64,000 nucleotides of DNA from Cryptomeria japonica. Lineage: Eukaryota; Streptophyta; Pinopsida; Cupressales; Cupressaceae. The DNA lies in assembly GCF_030272615.1 (NCBI RefSeq), contig NC_081405.1, forward strand, positions 610,699,065 through 610,763,064. Reading direction: 5' to 3'. Shown here piece by piece: positions 34,800 to 47,283 of the stretch. A model generated the notes under the pieces. The model saw only the letters and a list, made by a program, of their open reading frames with translations. It was not told the origin of the DNA and searched no databases. Positions within the stretch are counted from its first letter, which is position 1; every line of letters begins with the position of its first letter. Made by a program: the position numbers and the translations under genes.

Positions 34800-36334
34800 C
34801 AGAGGGGCAGAAACCCCCAATCTATCTTTGAAGTACTCAAATGATTCTTTAGGCAAAGGTTTAGTGAAGATGTCTGTAATTTGCTCTTTATGTTCACATA
34901 AACTAGTGTGACTTCTTTTGGTTCCACCTTCTCCTTCAAAAAGTTATACTTGATAGATATGTTCTTTGTCTTAGAATGAAATACTGACAGTAGAGTTATC
35001 ATAGTGAATAACTACTAGTTCATTACATTTCACCTTTATATCCTTCAACATTTGCTTCATCCATAGAACTTGTGTATAGTTAGTAGCAGCAACAAGATAC
35101 TCAGCTTCAACAGTAGATAAAGAAGTACATGACTTCTTTTTGCTGATCCATGAAACATGTTTCTTTCCAAGAAAGAAAGCTCCATCGGATGTGCTCTTTC
35201 GGTCATCAACATCTCTAGCCCAGTCTATATTTGTATATGCACATAATGTAAAGTCATCATTTTTAGGATACCACAAACAATATTCATTTGTTCCCTATAG
35301 ATACCTGAAAATCCTTTTCACTACACTCTCATAATTTTCTCTAGGATCACTCTAATATCTTGATACAATACAAACTGCATTCATTATATCCAATCTAGTC
35401 TGAGTCAGATATAACACCATGTAGGATTTACCGGTACATATACATCTTTCTTTCTCAATTTCTCACTAGTAACCATAGGTATACTAACCAGTTTAGAATT
35501 TTCCATACCAAATTTCTTCAGCAACTCGCTAGCATACTTAGTTTGACAGATGAAAATACCTTTACCAATTTGAGCAATCTGCAAACCTAAGAAATTTTTT
35601 ACCTCCCCAATCATAGACATCTCAAATTTATTCTTCATATTGTTAGAGAATTCCATACACAACTTATCTTCACCTCCAAAAATGATATCATCAACAAAGA
35701 CTTCAATAATCAACATGTCATCATCGATGATCTTATAATATAAATTACTATCAGCATTACCTTTAGTGAAATCAAGCTTCAAAAGATATTTATCCAGTCT
35801 TGCCTACCAAGCTCTACGGGCTTGTTTCAATCCATATAAAACTTTCTTTAACCTAGAAACCATGTTTTTGTCATCTGAAAGTGAAAATCCATCAGGTTCC
35901 TCAATATAAACTTCCTCTTCTAGATCTCCATTCAGAAATGAACACTTGACATTCATCTGATAAACCTTGTATTTCTTATGTGTTGCATAAGCAAGAAATA
36001 ATCTCACAGCTTCAATCCTAGCTACTAGTGTAAAGGTTTCATCATAATCAATTCCTTCCTTCTGAGAATATCCTTTACAAACCAATCTCTCTTTATTCCT
36101 CACAACTTGTCCATCTTCATTCAATTTACTCCTAAAAACCCATTTAGTTCCAATAACATTCTTATTTTTAGGCCAGGGAACTAGCATCCATGTGTTATTC
36201 TTTTCTATATGATCTAACTCTTCTTCCATAGCTTTCATCCAACATTCATCTTTACAAGCTTCAATTACTGATGTTGGTCCACCTTGATAAATTAAACATA
36301 CCTCATCAGTTGCCAACCTTCTTCTTGTCATCAC
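34800..36334 (-). pseudogene. RT and RNase H of the SIRE-like Copia
   Basis: Minus strand. The frame 36334-35804 starts upstream of [18 protein letters not shown] and carries [34 protein letters not shown], and [20 protein letters not shown], ending [12 protein letters not shown]. The first catalytic Asp, normally in the MDVK box, is Asn here. After a stop, 35782-35405 has the YVDD-type box as FVDDIIFG and ends near PTWCYI. The RNase H continues (35276-34971) with YTNIDWARDVDDRKSTSDG, STVEAEYLVA and VIHYDNSTVSIS, then DIFTKPLP near 34840. The substitution and at least six stops mean it cannot work. Confidence 0.88.
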
Positions 36335-36477
36335 TCCTTTGTTTTTGTCTCCATGATCTGATCTTCTGAATCATTCAACCTTACATGCCTAGGAGCCTTC
36401 TAATTTTCTTTTCCTCTACCTTGATCTTCAGTTACTATTGAAATTTATGATACTACCAAAGTAATTGGTTCAACATT

Positions 36478-37500
36478 CTATTCTAGTGTAGGTGCTACCG
36501 GTTCAGTTATGATCATTTCCACTATCAGTTCTCTCTCATAAGTTTTGATTTGACTTTTGTTCTGCTCATCCACTATGACATTTGTGCTCTCCACAATTCT
36601 CTGCAATCTTTTGTTATAACATCTATATGCTTTGCTTTCACTAGAATAACCAAGAAATATTCCTTCATCACATCTAGGATCAAACTTTCCAATGGAATCA
36701 TCTCCTTTAATATAGCATTTACTACCAAAGATTATGAAATACTTAACTATTGGTGTAGGACCAAACCATAACTCATAAGGTGTCTTATCAGTATCTCCTT
36801 TGATATGAACAATGGTGAATGTGTATACCGTCATGCTTACAACTTCTCTCCAGTAGACATGAAGTAGATTAGCTTCCGTCATCATAGTTCTAGTTGCATC
36901 CAAAATAGTTATGTTCTTCCTTTCCACAACTCCATTCTGCTGAGGTGTCCAGGGTGCAGACAACTATCTCCTTATCCCATTCTTCTCACAATAGCTGTTA
37001 AATTCATCGGATGTGAATTCCCAACCATGATCTAACCTTAAGCATTTAATCTTCAATCCTATCTCTATTTCAACTTTAGCTTTAAACATTTTGTAACCCA
37101 CATCATTCTAGAATAATCATCAATGATTAGCATGAAATATCTATCACCCTGAAAAATTTTGATTCTAGTAGGACCACACAAATCAGTATGAATAAGATCA
37201 ATAATATCATTAGATTTGTCTTGCATGCTCTTATAAGAAGTTCTAATTTGCTTTCCCATTGGACATTCCTTACATACCAGATTATAGGGCTTTACAATCG
37301 TAGGCATATCTCTAACTAACTTAGTAGAATTGATCTTCACAATGAAATCAAAATTCACATGACACAACCTCTTATGTCATAGCCAACTCTCATCAATATG
37401 TGCAATCAAACATGTCTTCCCACCAGAGTTCAAATGAAAGATATTACCTTTAGTCTATGTATCAGTTGCAATCTCCAATCTAGATTTGTTGATAATCTTG
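36478..37500 (-). pseudogene. Integrase of the SIRE-like Copia
   Basis: Minus strand. The pre-integrase zinc region has WHKRLCHVNFDFI and CKECPMGKQ (37395-37255). The core shows IDLIHTDLCGP (first Asp, about 37200), LDHGWEF (second Asp, about 37030) and SAPWTPQQNGVVERKN (Glu, 36963-36918). The conserved KTPYELWFGPTPIVKYFIIFG and GIFLGYSSESKAYRCYN blocks follow to about 36600. Stops and a frameshift lie between 37065 and 36963. All three acidic residues are still readable. Confidence 0.85.
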
Positions 37501-37544
37501 CATTTTCCATCCTTGAACTGTAACTGAAATCCCTTATTGACCAA

Positions 37545-37829
37545 CTATCCTACACTCAAAATATTAGGCCTTACACCTTCAACATAATAAACATTATCAG
37601 TGTTATGCTTACCATCCAATGATATTGTTCCTCTTCCCTTAATTGTGCATGCTTTGTCATCTCCAAATCTAACCAGACTACCATCAAATTCTTGCAAAGA
37701 TAAGAACTTTCTTTTATCTCTAGTCATACGATGTGAACATCCATTGTCAATTACCCATTGATCCTTGTCTTCAATTTTAGCAGCAAGGGCCTTCTTGTCA
37801 GGTACCAGATCATCTTCCTTGATAGCCAA
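37545..37829 (-). pseudogene. Protease of the SIRE-like Copia
   Basis: Minus-strand frame of 94 codons. DKDQWVIDNGCSHRMTRDK holds the aspartic protease active site, with DNG in place of the usual DSG of Copia proteases. It is followed by VRFGDDKACTIKGRGTI and NVYYVEGVRPNILSVG, the typical C-terminal part. It ends in a stop before LVNKGF at 37544. The substitution next to the catalytic Asp would be expected to damage activity. Confidence 0.8.
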
Positions 37830-37869
37830 AAATACCCATTACTTTCCATTGCAGGATCCACTAGTTGAA

Positions 37870-38816
37870 TCTTGTGCTGGTTCATCATCAAAATCAGTCA
37901 CACCTTCCTCATCTACATAGTAACATGATTTTTCTTTGATCATCCTATACTTATGCTTGGTCTGATAATCATGGTTAGGCCTAAAATATCTTCTCTCTCT
38001 TTCTTTAAATCTTGAATTCTTTTCAGGACGTCTAGATGCAAAATGACCTATCTTATTACATGCAAAACATTTAAAAGGTGATTTTCCTTCATACTTACTT
38101 ACTGTCAGTCCTTTAGGTACTCTTCTATCGAATAAGGCTTCAAGTTGCTTAAACTCTTCATATTATTTCTTCATATCCTCTAGTTCCTTTGCATATTAAG
38201 CTTTCCAATCACTCTAGCCGGTAGATGATGTAGATGCATGAAAAGAAGGTTTAGATTTTATAGCTCTAGAAGGTCCGAATTCGTCAAGCTCAAAAGTAGA
38301 TAACTTCCCAACCAAGGTATCCCTATTAACAAAGGTGTTTTCCATAGTTCTTAGTTCATTAATTGCAATAGCCGTTATCTTATAAGCTAGTGGAAAATCT
38401 CTCACTACTTTAGAAACTATTTTCTCTTCGCTCAGAGATCCACCACAACATTGAATTCCCATAACAATCTCATTGACTTTCTCCATAAAAGTAGTAATCC
38501 TTTCATCTTCTTCCATCTTCAGGTTCTCATACCTCACTTGGTAACCATCAATTTTAGCAATTTTAATAGTAGGGTCACCTTCATTCAAAGTCTCCAATTT
38601 GTCCCATATAGCCTTTGCAGTTGATTTGTCGATTAGTCTCATAATTTGCTGATCAAAAAGTGCACATAAAAGGGCTTCTCTAGCTCTACAATCATTTTCA
38701 ATGTCCTTATCCAAGCTTGCTAGAGGAGGATTTCCAATTGCCAAATTATGAGGTGTATAGCCATTCTTAGTGATCTCCCAAATCTCCTTTCCAAGACATC
38801 TCAGATGAGTCTTCAT
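37870..38816 (-). pseudogene. gag of the SIRE-like Copia
   Basis: Minus strand. The 200-codon frame 38816-38214 is a Copia capsid of the UBN2 type (CLGKEIWEITKNGY, ALFDQQIMRLIDKSTAKAIW, LKMEEDERITTFMEKVNEIV, LPLAYK-like FPLAYKITAIAINELR). Past a stop, the zinc knuckle reads CFACNKIGHFASRRP at about 38075-38030; the last Cys is Arg, so the knuckle is broken. The N-terminus upstream of 38816 is frameshifted into 38813-38930. Next downstream is the protease. Confidence 0.82.
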
Positions 38817-38960
38817 TTGAATCTTCCATACTCTCTAATTTTTTTCATCAAGCCTAGGAATTTATCTCCAGAAAACAACAATAGATGAACTTGATGAACT
38901 TGAACTGCTAGATGCCATAGAATTTTCCTCAAGCAGTTAAGCTTCTGCAGAGAGGACCAA

Positions 38961-38972
38961 GCTTTGATACCA
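38961..38972 (-). promoter_or_regulatory. Primer-binding site of the SIRE-like Copia
   Basis: The minus strand reads TGGTATCAAAGC two bases after the LTR terminus CTAACA. This is one mismatch from the initiator-tRNA-Met complement used by most Copia elements. Confidence 0.85.
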
Positions 38973-38974
38973 AT

Positions 38975-40234
38975 TGTTAGACAGATCAGATAACCAGAAG
39001 ACAACTGAGAGGGGGGGGGTGAATTAGTTGTCACTAGATTAGATAACTTTAAACATTCAAATCCTTATTACTGGAACACATAAACTCAATACTGGAACTC
39101 ATAAACCAAATACCAGAATAACTAATATAGAAATTAAACATAAACATAAATCATAGAATAGTTACCATCCATCCAAGATACATGACACCAAGATTTGTAC
39201 ATGGAAAACCCGATAGAGGAAAAAACCATGGTGGGAAGCCTACCCACAGTCAGATAATACTTTTGGAGTAAGTATGTGATTACAATACATGGGGCCAACA
39301 CATGCAAGAAGGCCAACAACCTAGAGTGCATTGCTCATCCCAAAAAGGAGCCTAACTAACTACAAAATAATTCTAGACTACAATCCAAAAAGAAGAATGA
39401 ACTGCAAAGAAAGCATCTCCTATGCATGAGTACAGTTCTAGTTAAGCTCAATACCGGAAGCCTTCAACCTCTCTTACCAACCCAATTCTATTCACCTATG
39501 ATCGATCAAAACCTCTGCATATGATTACAACATTATTTGCACATAGATAATCCCATAACCTTGACCTATGATCTACCAAGAGATCTTACATCATATTTAT
39601 ACCAACTCGGGACCTAAATAATTAGGTCGGCCACCTAAAAAGGTAATACAATAAATTCATAACATAAACCCACAATCCAATGATCAACCAAGTCATCTTA
39701 GGTTGAAAACAATGTAAACCAATCATTAAATCCCTTTGGTAATGCATTAGGAACATCCTCCAACACGTTACAGAAACTGGTCTATAACCTAGAGAACACC
39801 GGACCTAAAATAGGTTGCCATAAACCAAATCCAACACCACTGATCAACAAGAACAAGAACATTATAACCATCAGCATCCTGAGAACCATCTAGAATCTGC
39901 ACCAACACTACTTATCACATGCATCAATAGATCTTCAACAAAGCTCTGCCAATAAAACCCTTACAGGTGACCAAAAGGCTTACTAGAACAAATGATAGTA
40001 TCTAAGTCATCAAATCTCAAACCAACTGATCGTGATATGCATCCAAATAGCATGAATGATAGATCCAAATAAATTCCACAAACCAAAGCATATTGGAGCA
40101 TACCAAACCAGTATCATAATCCAACCACTCTACTGGAACCAACCAGAAACTGATAAACAACCCAAATAGCCAGTGTTGCCATCAATGACAAAACATCAAT
40201 GCAACACATAATCAATTCCTCCAAATTGCCAACA
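38975..40234 (-). repeat. 5' LTR of the SIRE-like Copia
   Basis: Plus-strand limits TGTTAGACAG and TTGCCAACA. Matches 33142-34398 along its length with scattered, mostly transition differences. A poly-G run (GAGGGGGGGGG) lies near 39008. Confidence 0.9.
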
Positions 40235-40239
40235 TGTAA

Positions 40240-42697
40240 AAATAGACATAAAGAAAGCTTATGACAAAGTTGATTGGATATTTCTCTGCAAATATAGGGA
40301 AGCTTTTGGTTTCTCCGGGCAGTGGATAAATCTCATCTTTTTTTGTATCTCTACTCCAAGATTTTTGGTTCTAATTAATGGTAATCATGAAGGATTCTTT
40401 GATTCTTCTAGAGGTATTAGACAAGGTCATATAATCTCTCCCTTTCTTTTCATCATTATGGTTGAAGGTTTAGGTAGAAGTATTGGTAAATCACAAGAGT
40501 TTGGTCTTATAAAAGGCATCAAAATTACTAATTCAACGCAACCCATCACACACCAACAATTCGTTGATGATATTATGGTTTTTTGTGCTAGTGAGTCCTA
40601 GGAAGATACTCATTATAATCAAGTCCTTCACAAATACTTTCTAGCATCAATTCAAATGGTTAATCAAGAAAAATCTAAAATCTTTCCCTTTTATATTGAC
40701 CCCCCCAAGGATAGATTGATCCTACATACCCTTGGATTCAGACTTGGTCAACTGCATTGCTCCTATCTTGGCCTTCCCCTAGATAAAAGGACAAGATTAA
40801 ATAAGTTTTAGAATAAATTTGGAGATAAGGTGGATAAGAAGATGACATCATGGAAAGGAAAATGGCTATCATGGGCAGGTAGAACTACTCTTCTCTAGGT
40901 AGTCTTCTCTTCTTTACCGATATAACAGATGTCATGTCTTCCTCTATTGGTTGGTGTTAAACTAAAACTCATTCAGAAAATGAGAAAATTATTTTGGCAG
41001 GTTCTAGTTGAAAGTAAGAAGATGGCTATGATCTCATGGGAAAAAAATTGCAAACCCAAAGAAGTAAGTGGTTTAGGGTTGAGAAATCAGTTATGGCAAA
41101 ACAAAGCTCTCGAAGAAAAATTGGTATGGAAGATGTTTAAGGAACCACGCCTCAAATGGGTCCAACTTATTCAAGGAAAATACCTAAATCTTTTCAATCC
41201 AACTAGTATATTTAGAGTCTCTAATCCACCAAAAGGCTCAAGGGTTTCAAACTTCATCCTAAAATGTAAAGATTTAATTTCAAAATAGCTTACTCGAGAC
41301 ATTTCTAATGGGAGAAATGCTTCTTTCTAGTTTGATTCTTGGGGAGCATTCCAAATTATATCCATCTTAATGGATACTTCCCTTATTAGAGATTATGTTT
41401 TAAGAGAATGGGGTTCCTCTATTAGGGATTATGTGGATTTTGATAGTAATGATTCCTTGGGTCGCAAATAGAAAATTTTTGATAATTTTCCCCTTCCACG
41501 AGAAGACTTATCTCAACTAAAGGATATTTTAAATAATAGAATATTGAATTTCAAAAGTAGTCAAGATAATTTTGTCTAGGTAGAAGCTAACTTAGGAAAT
41601 TAATCTTTCAAGGATGGATACAAAGCCATTGTCAACAAACAACATTACAAAACTGAGATCCCCATTCAATTATGCTGGAATAGCTTATTTTTACCACAAG
41701 TAGGGACTTTATATTGGTCTTCCCTTCAAGGGAGGATTTTAACTGCAGAATGGCTTAGGAGAATTGATTTTGAAGGACCCTATAGATCTTCTCTCTATGA
41801 ACAACATGAGGAAATAGTCAATCATATTCCTCTAGGATTCCCCTTTTCTCAAAAGTGTTGGCGACGATTATACGCCAAATTAGGATGGATAACTACTCTT
41901 CCTAATGATACTCTTTCTCTCTTCAAAACCTAACAATTGTTGAACAAGGCATACATTTATGGAGGTTTGTGGATAATTTGTCTCTTAATAATCCAATAAA
42001 AATTATGGAAAGAGAGGAATCAAAGGATTTTCCAAGAGAAAAAGATGCTTTGGGATTCGCTCATCAATAAAGTAGAAGTTATCATTGTAGAAGTGACGAA
42101 TACTAAAATTCCAAGTCACTTGAAAAAGGATGCCCAGTTTTAAAATTGGGATGGCTCCATTAGAATGAAATGGTTTGGATTAAAGATACCTCCCCCCCCC
42201 CCAATTTTTTGGCTATGGGGATCAAGTAAGTCTTTTAGAAAAAAAAAAATTGTGTTTGGTGACCTCCTAAATTAGGAAAGGATAAATTGAATTTTGAAGG
42301 GGCCTCATGAGGTAATCATATTATCTCACGAGCTAGTTGTGTAGTTCATTCCTACGATGGTTCAGTTGTAGCTAAGATGGAAAAAAAGCTTGAAGATGAT
42401 ACTAATAATATAGAAAAACTTAAAGCTCTTTTGGAAGGGGTCCTTCTCTACAAATAGTTAAACATAAAGCATTTAGAAATTGAAGGAGACTCTACAATTA
42501 TTATCAATTCCTTGAGGGTACCGCTACACCCTAAATTGGAGGCTCAATTATTTGTTTGGGAAATTATTGGAGGTGGAAGTTCCTTTGATATAGCAGTTTT
42601 TAATCAAATTTTTAGAAAGCTCAATGTTATTGCAAATTGCTTGGAAAATTCAGGGGCAGATGGAATTGAATTTAGAACTCTAGGCTCAAATGGTTGA
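40240..42697 (+). pseudogene. L1-like LINE ORF2, RT core to RNase H
   Basis: Resumes in frame after the inserted Copia: KIDIKKAYDKVDW at about 40246, GIRQGHIISPFLFIIMVEGL, and the catalytic FVDD at about 40561. Thumb and linker regions follow with CSYLGLPLDKR, MRKLFWQ, and GLGLRNQLWQNKALEEKLVWK (41075-41130). The C-terminal RNase H is visible: KLNFEGAS near 42288, DDTNNIEKLKALLEGV near 42395, IEGDSTIIINSL near 42480 and ANCLENSGADG near 42640. An RNase H after the RT is known in one large plant L1 group. About ten stops are scattered, so it is an old copy. Confidence 0.85.
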
Positions 42698-43554
42698 TAA
42701 AGTAGTCAGATTTAAATCTTATTCTTTATCTATGGTGTTTGTTGTATTGGGGGTTGATATGGATTTTGATAAAAACATGAAAACCCCAAATTTGGTTGCC
42801 CTCTGTCCTTCCCCATAGGTGGGTATTTTTTAATTTCAAATTCAAATTCATATTTCCCTTGTGATGACCATTGGCCAGAGACTGTTTGAAGTTGGTGGTG
42901 AATTTATTTCTTAAGAGTAGTGACAGAGGTGGCATACTTACTCTTCATCCCATATTTCCCATAAATACTACCATTCTCTTACTTTGTGTGTATCGATACT
43001 TTAGTTCATTAATACCTTCATTTGATGGCATCTTGAGGTTGGTAATGGGCACTCCATTTGTTTGGGCTTGTGGTCAAGTTGGCATTCTCTGCCTTTTTGT
43101 CCCTACCTCTACATTTATTCTGTCGACCTTTTGCCTCATTAATGAGCCATTGCCTAGATGTATAGTGGCATTCGACTATCTATTAATTATTTTATGAGAT
43201 AGCTACCAATTATTTCCCTTAGCTCGACCTTTTATGGGTTGCTCTTTCTATTTTGGGTAGGCCTATTTTTGGCTTTCCTCTACATTTTCTTTTCATCACC
43301 TTACTTGCATTTAATTTTTCTTTTAAGCAAGATTATATTTAAGACTTGGCTTCATTTTGATTTGACATCTCCATCTTTCAAGTCTTTATGAGCTCCAAGT
43401 TTTGAGTTTCACTTCTCTAGCAAGTTTGATCATTTGATTTTCTCTCTTCCCACAGTGGAGTTGTTGGTTTTCTTTTGGTTTTTAATCATCCTTTTCATAT
43501 CATTTATCCTGCATTTCCCTATTTCTCTCAAAATTGATATATCCATCACCCTAA

Positions 43555-43716
43555 TTATTCACCAACCATGAGGTAGTCAATTATTCTCATAGACTTTTCT
43601 TCTATGCCATCTATCATGTCCTTGGCTGAGAATTTATGAGAGCTACTCATTGCTACAAAGTTAATACAAATATCCATGCCTTTTTTCTCACCATGACCCT
43701 CATGGTTGGTGAATAA
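43555..43716. repeat. Perfect 19-bp inverted repeat
   Basis: TTATTCACCAACCATGAGG at 43555-43573 is the exact reverse complement of 43698-43716. The 124-nt loop shows nothing recognisable. Confidence 0.8.
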
Positions 43717-44809
43717 AAGGTAGCAGTAGAAATACTCTATGGAAGGGTCTTCAAAGAAATTTTTTTAGGACTTGGATAAAAAATTTATTAACATTGATAA
43801 ATATTTGACAATTTCCTATAGGTTGGATTATGCCATTAGAATGGAGGCTGGTATACCTACCCCAAGATTCCCAATTCTCACCATTTAGAACAAAAATAAT
43901 TGGGATTTCAGAGTGCCCATTGTTCAAAGAAGTGTCCAATTTATCAAATGGTCGATGGGGTTCATGATAGATGGTCTAACTGGCTTTAATATAATTGGTG
44001 ACAATGTGGAAAACTAAGGAGTGGGTGGTGGACTACAAATTTATGAAAATTGTAAATGCTAATAATGATATGAAAATGATTTCAAGCTCGAGCGATGACT
44101 CTAGTGAGAAGGAAGCTCAGATGGAGCATGCAATGGTGGCTTCCCCTTCATTTAGTTTTTTAGATTTCTCTCTTGGTTCATCCTCTTGACAGGCATGGGA
44201 AAAAATTCTTTAAGGTGCCTTTGATTCTATTTGTTTATATTCTACCAATCTCATGATATGATGGCCTCTATCCACGGGGCTTTTTGATAGTTTTCTTTTG
44301 TTATCTATCTTTGTTCATACTATTTATTTGTTGGGATCTTTTCCCTTAGGAAATTGCTCGTATGATATGGGACCTTTGGTGGCAATTTTGTAATAGTTTA
44401 TACTTGACAGGCTCGTTGATTCCCTATTATTGGGATGATTTTGTTTTTCTGGTTCTAGTTATAGCTTTATCCGAATCCATGACTTTAATGTTTATTTCTA
44501 CTCCATTTTAATATATTTTGGCCTTAGCCTGTTATTGGGAAAAAAATAAGTAATTATGTAGTGAGTTTCATAATTTGTTGACACTTCAATAAAATTTTGT
44601 AGAATTCTTTCTTAATGTTTAAATATCTAAAAATAAATTTAATATAAAATATCATTAAAAAGAGATAAAGTAAATATTGGTAGAAATATTGAATCATTTA
44701 TATTCTCTAAATTGTTTCTTAGTTTTCTAATATATCTAGGAATAGAACATAAGTTTGTAGAGTGGGAAGAGTTGATAGAGACTCATTAGATTTTATTGTT
44801 AGAGTTGAT

Positions 44810-45005
44810 ATGGCGGGCCTTGCTTGCCACCAGCCTCTTCGGTCTTCTCCCCGCCGGCCTCCTTCCACCACCGAACTCCACCCCGACCACCTCTGCACTG
44901 TCCAGCTGCCCCTGCACCTCCTGGCTACCACTCTGCCACAAGAGCGCCGCCAGAGCACCGCCCCCAAGCCACCTCCACCTGGCCCTGCTACTAGACAACC
45001 TCCCT
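44810..45005. other. GC-rich island
   Basis: About 195 bp dominated by C and G, with CCACC/GCC runs, inside DNA that is otherwise strongly AT-rich. Pro/Ala-rich frames open on both strands because of composition. No codon or motif evidence supports a gene. Confidence 0.5.
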
Positions 45006-46187
45006 CTTATCTTTTAGGGGGGGTTGGTTTTTTTGTCATTACTTGGGCAAACGGAGTCATTTTTTTAAAAAACAAATAGGCATCGGAAAGGTGGTTCTGA
45101 GCTAGACCTCATGGTGTTGGAATTGTTTTCCAATTTTGTTGTTTGTCTATACTTTCTTCCAGTCAAAGTGGGGTCACTTTTCTACACTTCCAGGGCCATA
45201 AAATGAGCATCCGAACTCCGTTTTTTGAAAACTTTATATTGTTGGAAAGCTTTTTCTATGTACTTTCCAGTCATATGAGTTTTATTTCCAAATTCTAGTC
45301 CAGGTACATTTTATTCATTTTTTTTCTTCTCTAGTGAAAATCTTGGATGTTTTAGGTCTTGGGATCTCTTTCTCTGAGTAGGATGTCTCAATTTTGGTTG
45401 TTCTTTTTGTTTCTAGTCTTCTGATCATTTTAGCATTTTATTTATGCAAACACACTGAGATAAATTGCCACCATGCATTGTATACTTAGGATCTTGCACA
45501 TCTTGTGCTTTATTGTACATGCACTACTTATAAAGTTCCATGGGGGCGTTGATGTTTGCCTTTGTTTGCCATCTACCTTTGTCCAATGAGTGTTCCTTCC
45601 AGGACATTCTCCTCATGATGTGTGTCAAGTGAGTGTTCCTTCCACCACACTATGTCCTTTCTTAGCACCTTTGATATTCCTGGTTCTTTGTCATGTAGTT
45701 CTTGTTGGTCGTTCTTTTCAGTGTTCTTGTCCCTCTCTCTTTTCAGCATTATGGGGAGGTTTGTCTTGTTGGTTCTAATGCTTCCATGGTTTGATTGATA
45801 AGCTCTTCAGGCTTTGGTGTTTCATGCCATCTGTATCTTTGAGTTCAGTTTTTTTCCTTTGTTCGCCATCTGATTCGAGTAGTGTCATTTGAGGGTACTC
45901 ATGCAGATTATAGTCTTCTCTACCTGGCCATGCTCTATTTTAGTGGAGGTTCTTCAGATTAACAGTTACTCTTTGACAGTGTTTCCAGCTATTTCTTGCT
46001 TCAGTGGTGTTCTTCTTGCTTTTCCATCTCTGTTTGGAGTAGAGTTTTTTCCCACGTGGTTTTCTCTATTTCTCTGGTTCATAGAGATTTGGTTGTATTT
46101 GGGTACCTGATCAGGCCTTGTTCTCAGGACCCATCTTTCCTGCTTTCAGTAGTTGTTCTAGGTTTTAGCTTCTGCCTAAGTCTAGCT

Positions 46188-46552
46188 TAAGCGGGGGTGT
46201 TAGATTAATTGGGTCTTTACTTGATTAAGTAAATGATATTTGTTTAATTAATTAAGTTCCCCTTTATCTCTTTTACACTTAAGCTAACTTTAGGTGCATA
46301 ATAATTAATTCTTTTATTAATTATTATGTGCAAGCCTAGGGTTTTCCCTTTTAGGGTTTCTTGGCCTATTAGAGGTCGAATATTTTCTTTTGTATCACTA
46401 TTCTATTACACATTTTTGTGAATACAAAGCTCTCATATTCTTGAGCATTTTCCTGTGTTTAATTTTTTCTCTGTTGCTTCCTTGCTTCTCCTTGTAACAA
46501 GTTTATTCAGCTTGCTGAGATCATTTGGGCTCCTGTGGTGTTGTATTTCTCA
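46188..46552 (+). repeat. Probable polypurine tract and 3' LTR of an unidentified element
   Basis: TAAGCGGGGG (46188-46197) is followed by TGTTAGATTAATTGGG, the look of a PPT and LTR start. The LTR would hold a 13-bp hairpin (CATAATAATTAAT at 46297-46309 and its complement at 46316-46328). It also has an AATACAAAGCTCTCAT stretch resembling polyadenylation regions. The end is uncertain; a CA at 46551-46552 is one candidate. No partner LTR was found. Confidence 0.5.
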
Positions 46553-47283
46553 ACTCTCAGATTTATGACTATCTTGAATGATATATATCCTAGAACATAT
46601 AAATTGATGGATCCTTGGATGTAGTTTTTTTCAATGACTCTATTCCAACTAAAGTACATCTACAAAAAATGCTTTATATACATTTTCAAACAATTAAATA
46701 CACCCACAATTTAATCTGATTTCATAGTTTAATTTTTCAAAGTAAATCTACATTCAAAAGAATTTCTATATAATGAGAAAAAATAGACCAAAATTTCTAT
46801 AATTTTAAATTCTATCAAGGACAATATTATAGAAAATATAGTCCAGCTTAGTGCATCTCTTACTTGGCAAGAAGTTTATGGCACATATTCATATTATATG
46901 CAACTAGTGGGTCCTACTTCTAGTTGTAAAATTATTTTCATTGCAACAAAAAATAAGAAGAAAACATATGACAACTATATCATATTAACTATATAATAGA
47001 AGCAATAAGAAAACATATTTATGTGTTTTAAGAATCATATTATATATAATAATAGAAATAATATTCATAATAATTAGATTTAATAAAATTAGTCAATCAT
47101 TCATTCAAACATTTCAGTGGCTTGTAATTTTTTTAACTATTCCCTATTAATCCTAAGAAAAATTAACTATTCCCTACGAGTTCCTAATAAATTATTCTCA
47201 TATATCACATTTAATATTTCATAGTAGAAATGGAGTACTTCAAAAATAATTTAAGATACGTTAGATTTTTCTACATTCTAGAG
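46553..47283. other. AT-rich spacer, nothing recognised
   Basis: About 730 bp of A/T-dominated sequence without ORFs or repeats of note. Confidence 0.5.

Larger units (their letters stand above)
33142..40234 (-). mobile_element. SIRE-like Copia LTR retrotransposon, 7.1 kb
   Basis: LTRs of 1257 bp (33142-34398) and 1260 bp (38975-40234) are flanked by TGTAA. On the minus strand the order is LTR, PBS, gag, protease, integrase, RT, RNase H, PPT, LTR, the Copia order. The long LTRs and PPT tail CAATGCCAAAGGG suggest the SIRE/Maximus side of Copia; this is inference. Frameshifts and stops are common. Confidence 0.9.
42698..46197. other. Unassigned DNA between LINE and a probable LTR
   Basis: T-rich sequence with no recognised gene. 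A partly open plus-strand stretch at 43752-43935 (FINIDKYLTISYRLDYAIRM) has coding-like composition but no family I know. Contains the 19-bp inverted repeat at 43555/43698, the GC-rich island at 44810-45005 and, at 45190-45300, a CATCCGAACTCCG...GTTGGAAAGC stretch typical of LTR-element leaders. It may be the interior of the element whose LTR starts at 46198. Confidence 0.4.

Noticed and set aside
43995-44189. 64-codon Ser-rich ORF
   Set aside because: Weak coding look upstream (43752-43935) but several stops and no family; left as unassigned.
44719-45079. Overlapping Arg/Pro/Ala-rich ORFs on both strands
   Set aside because: Artefacts of the GC-rich island; all frames are open because stop codons are AT-rich.
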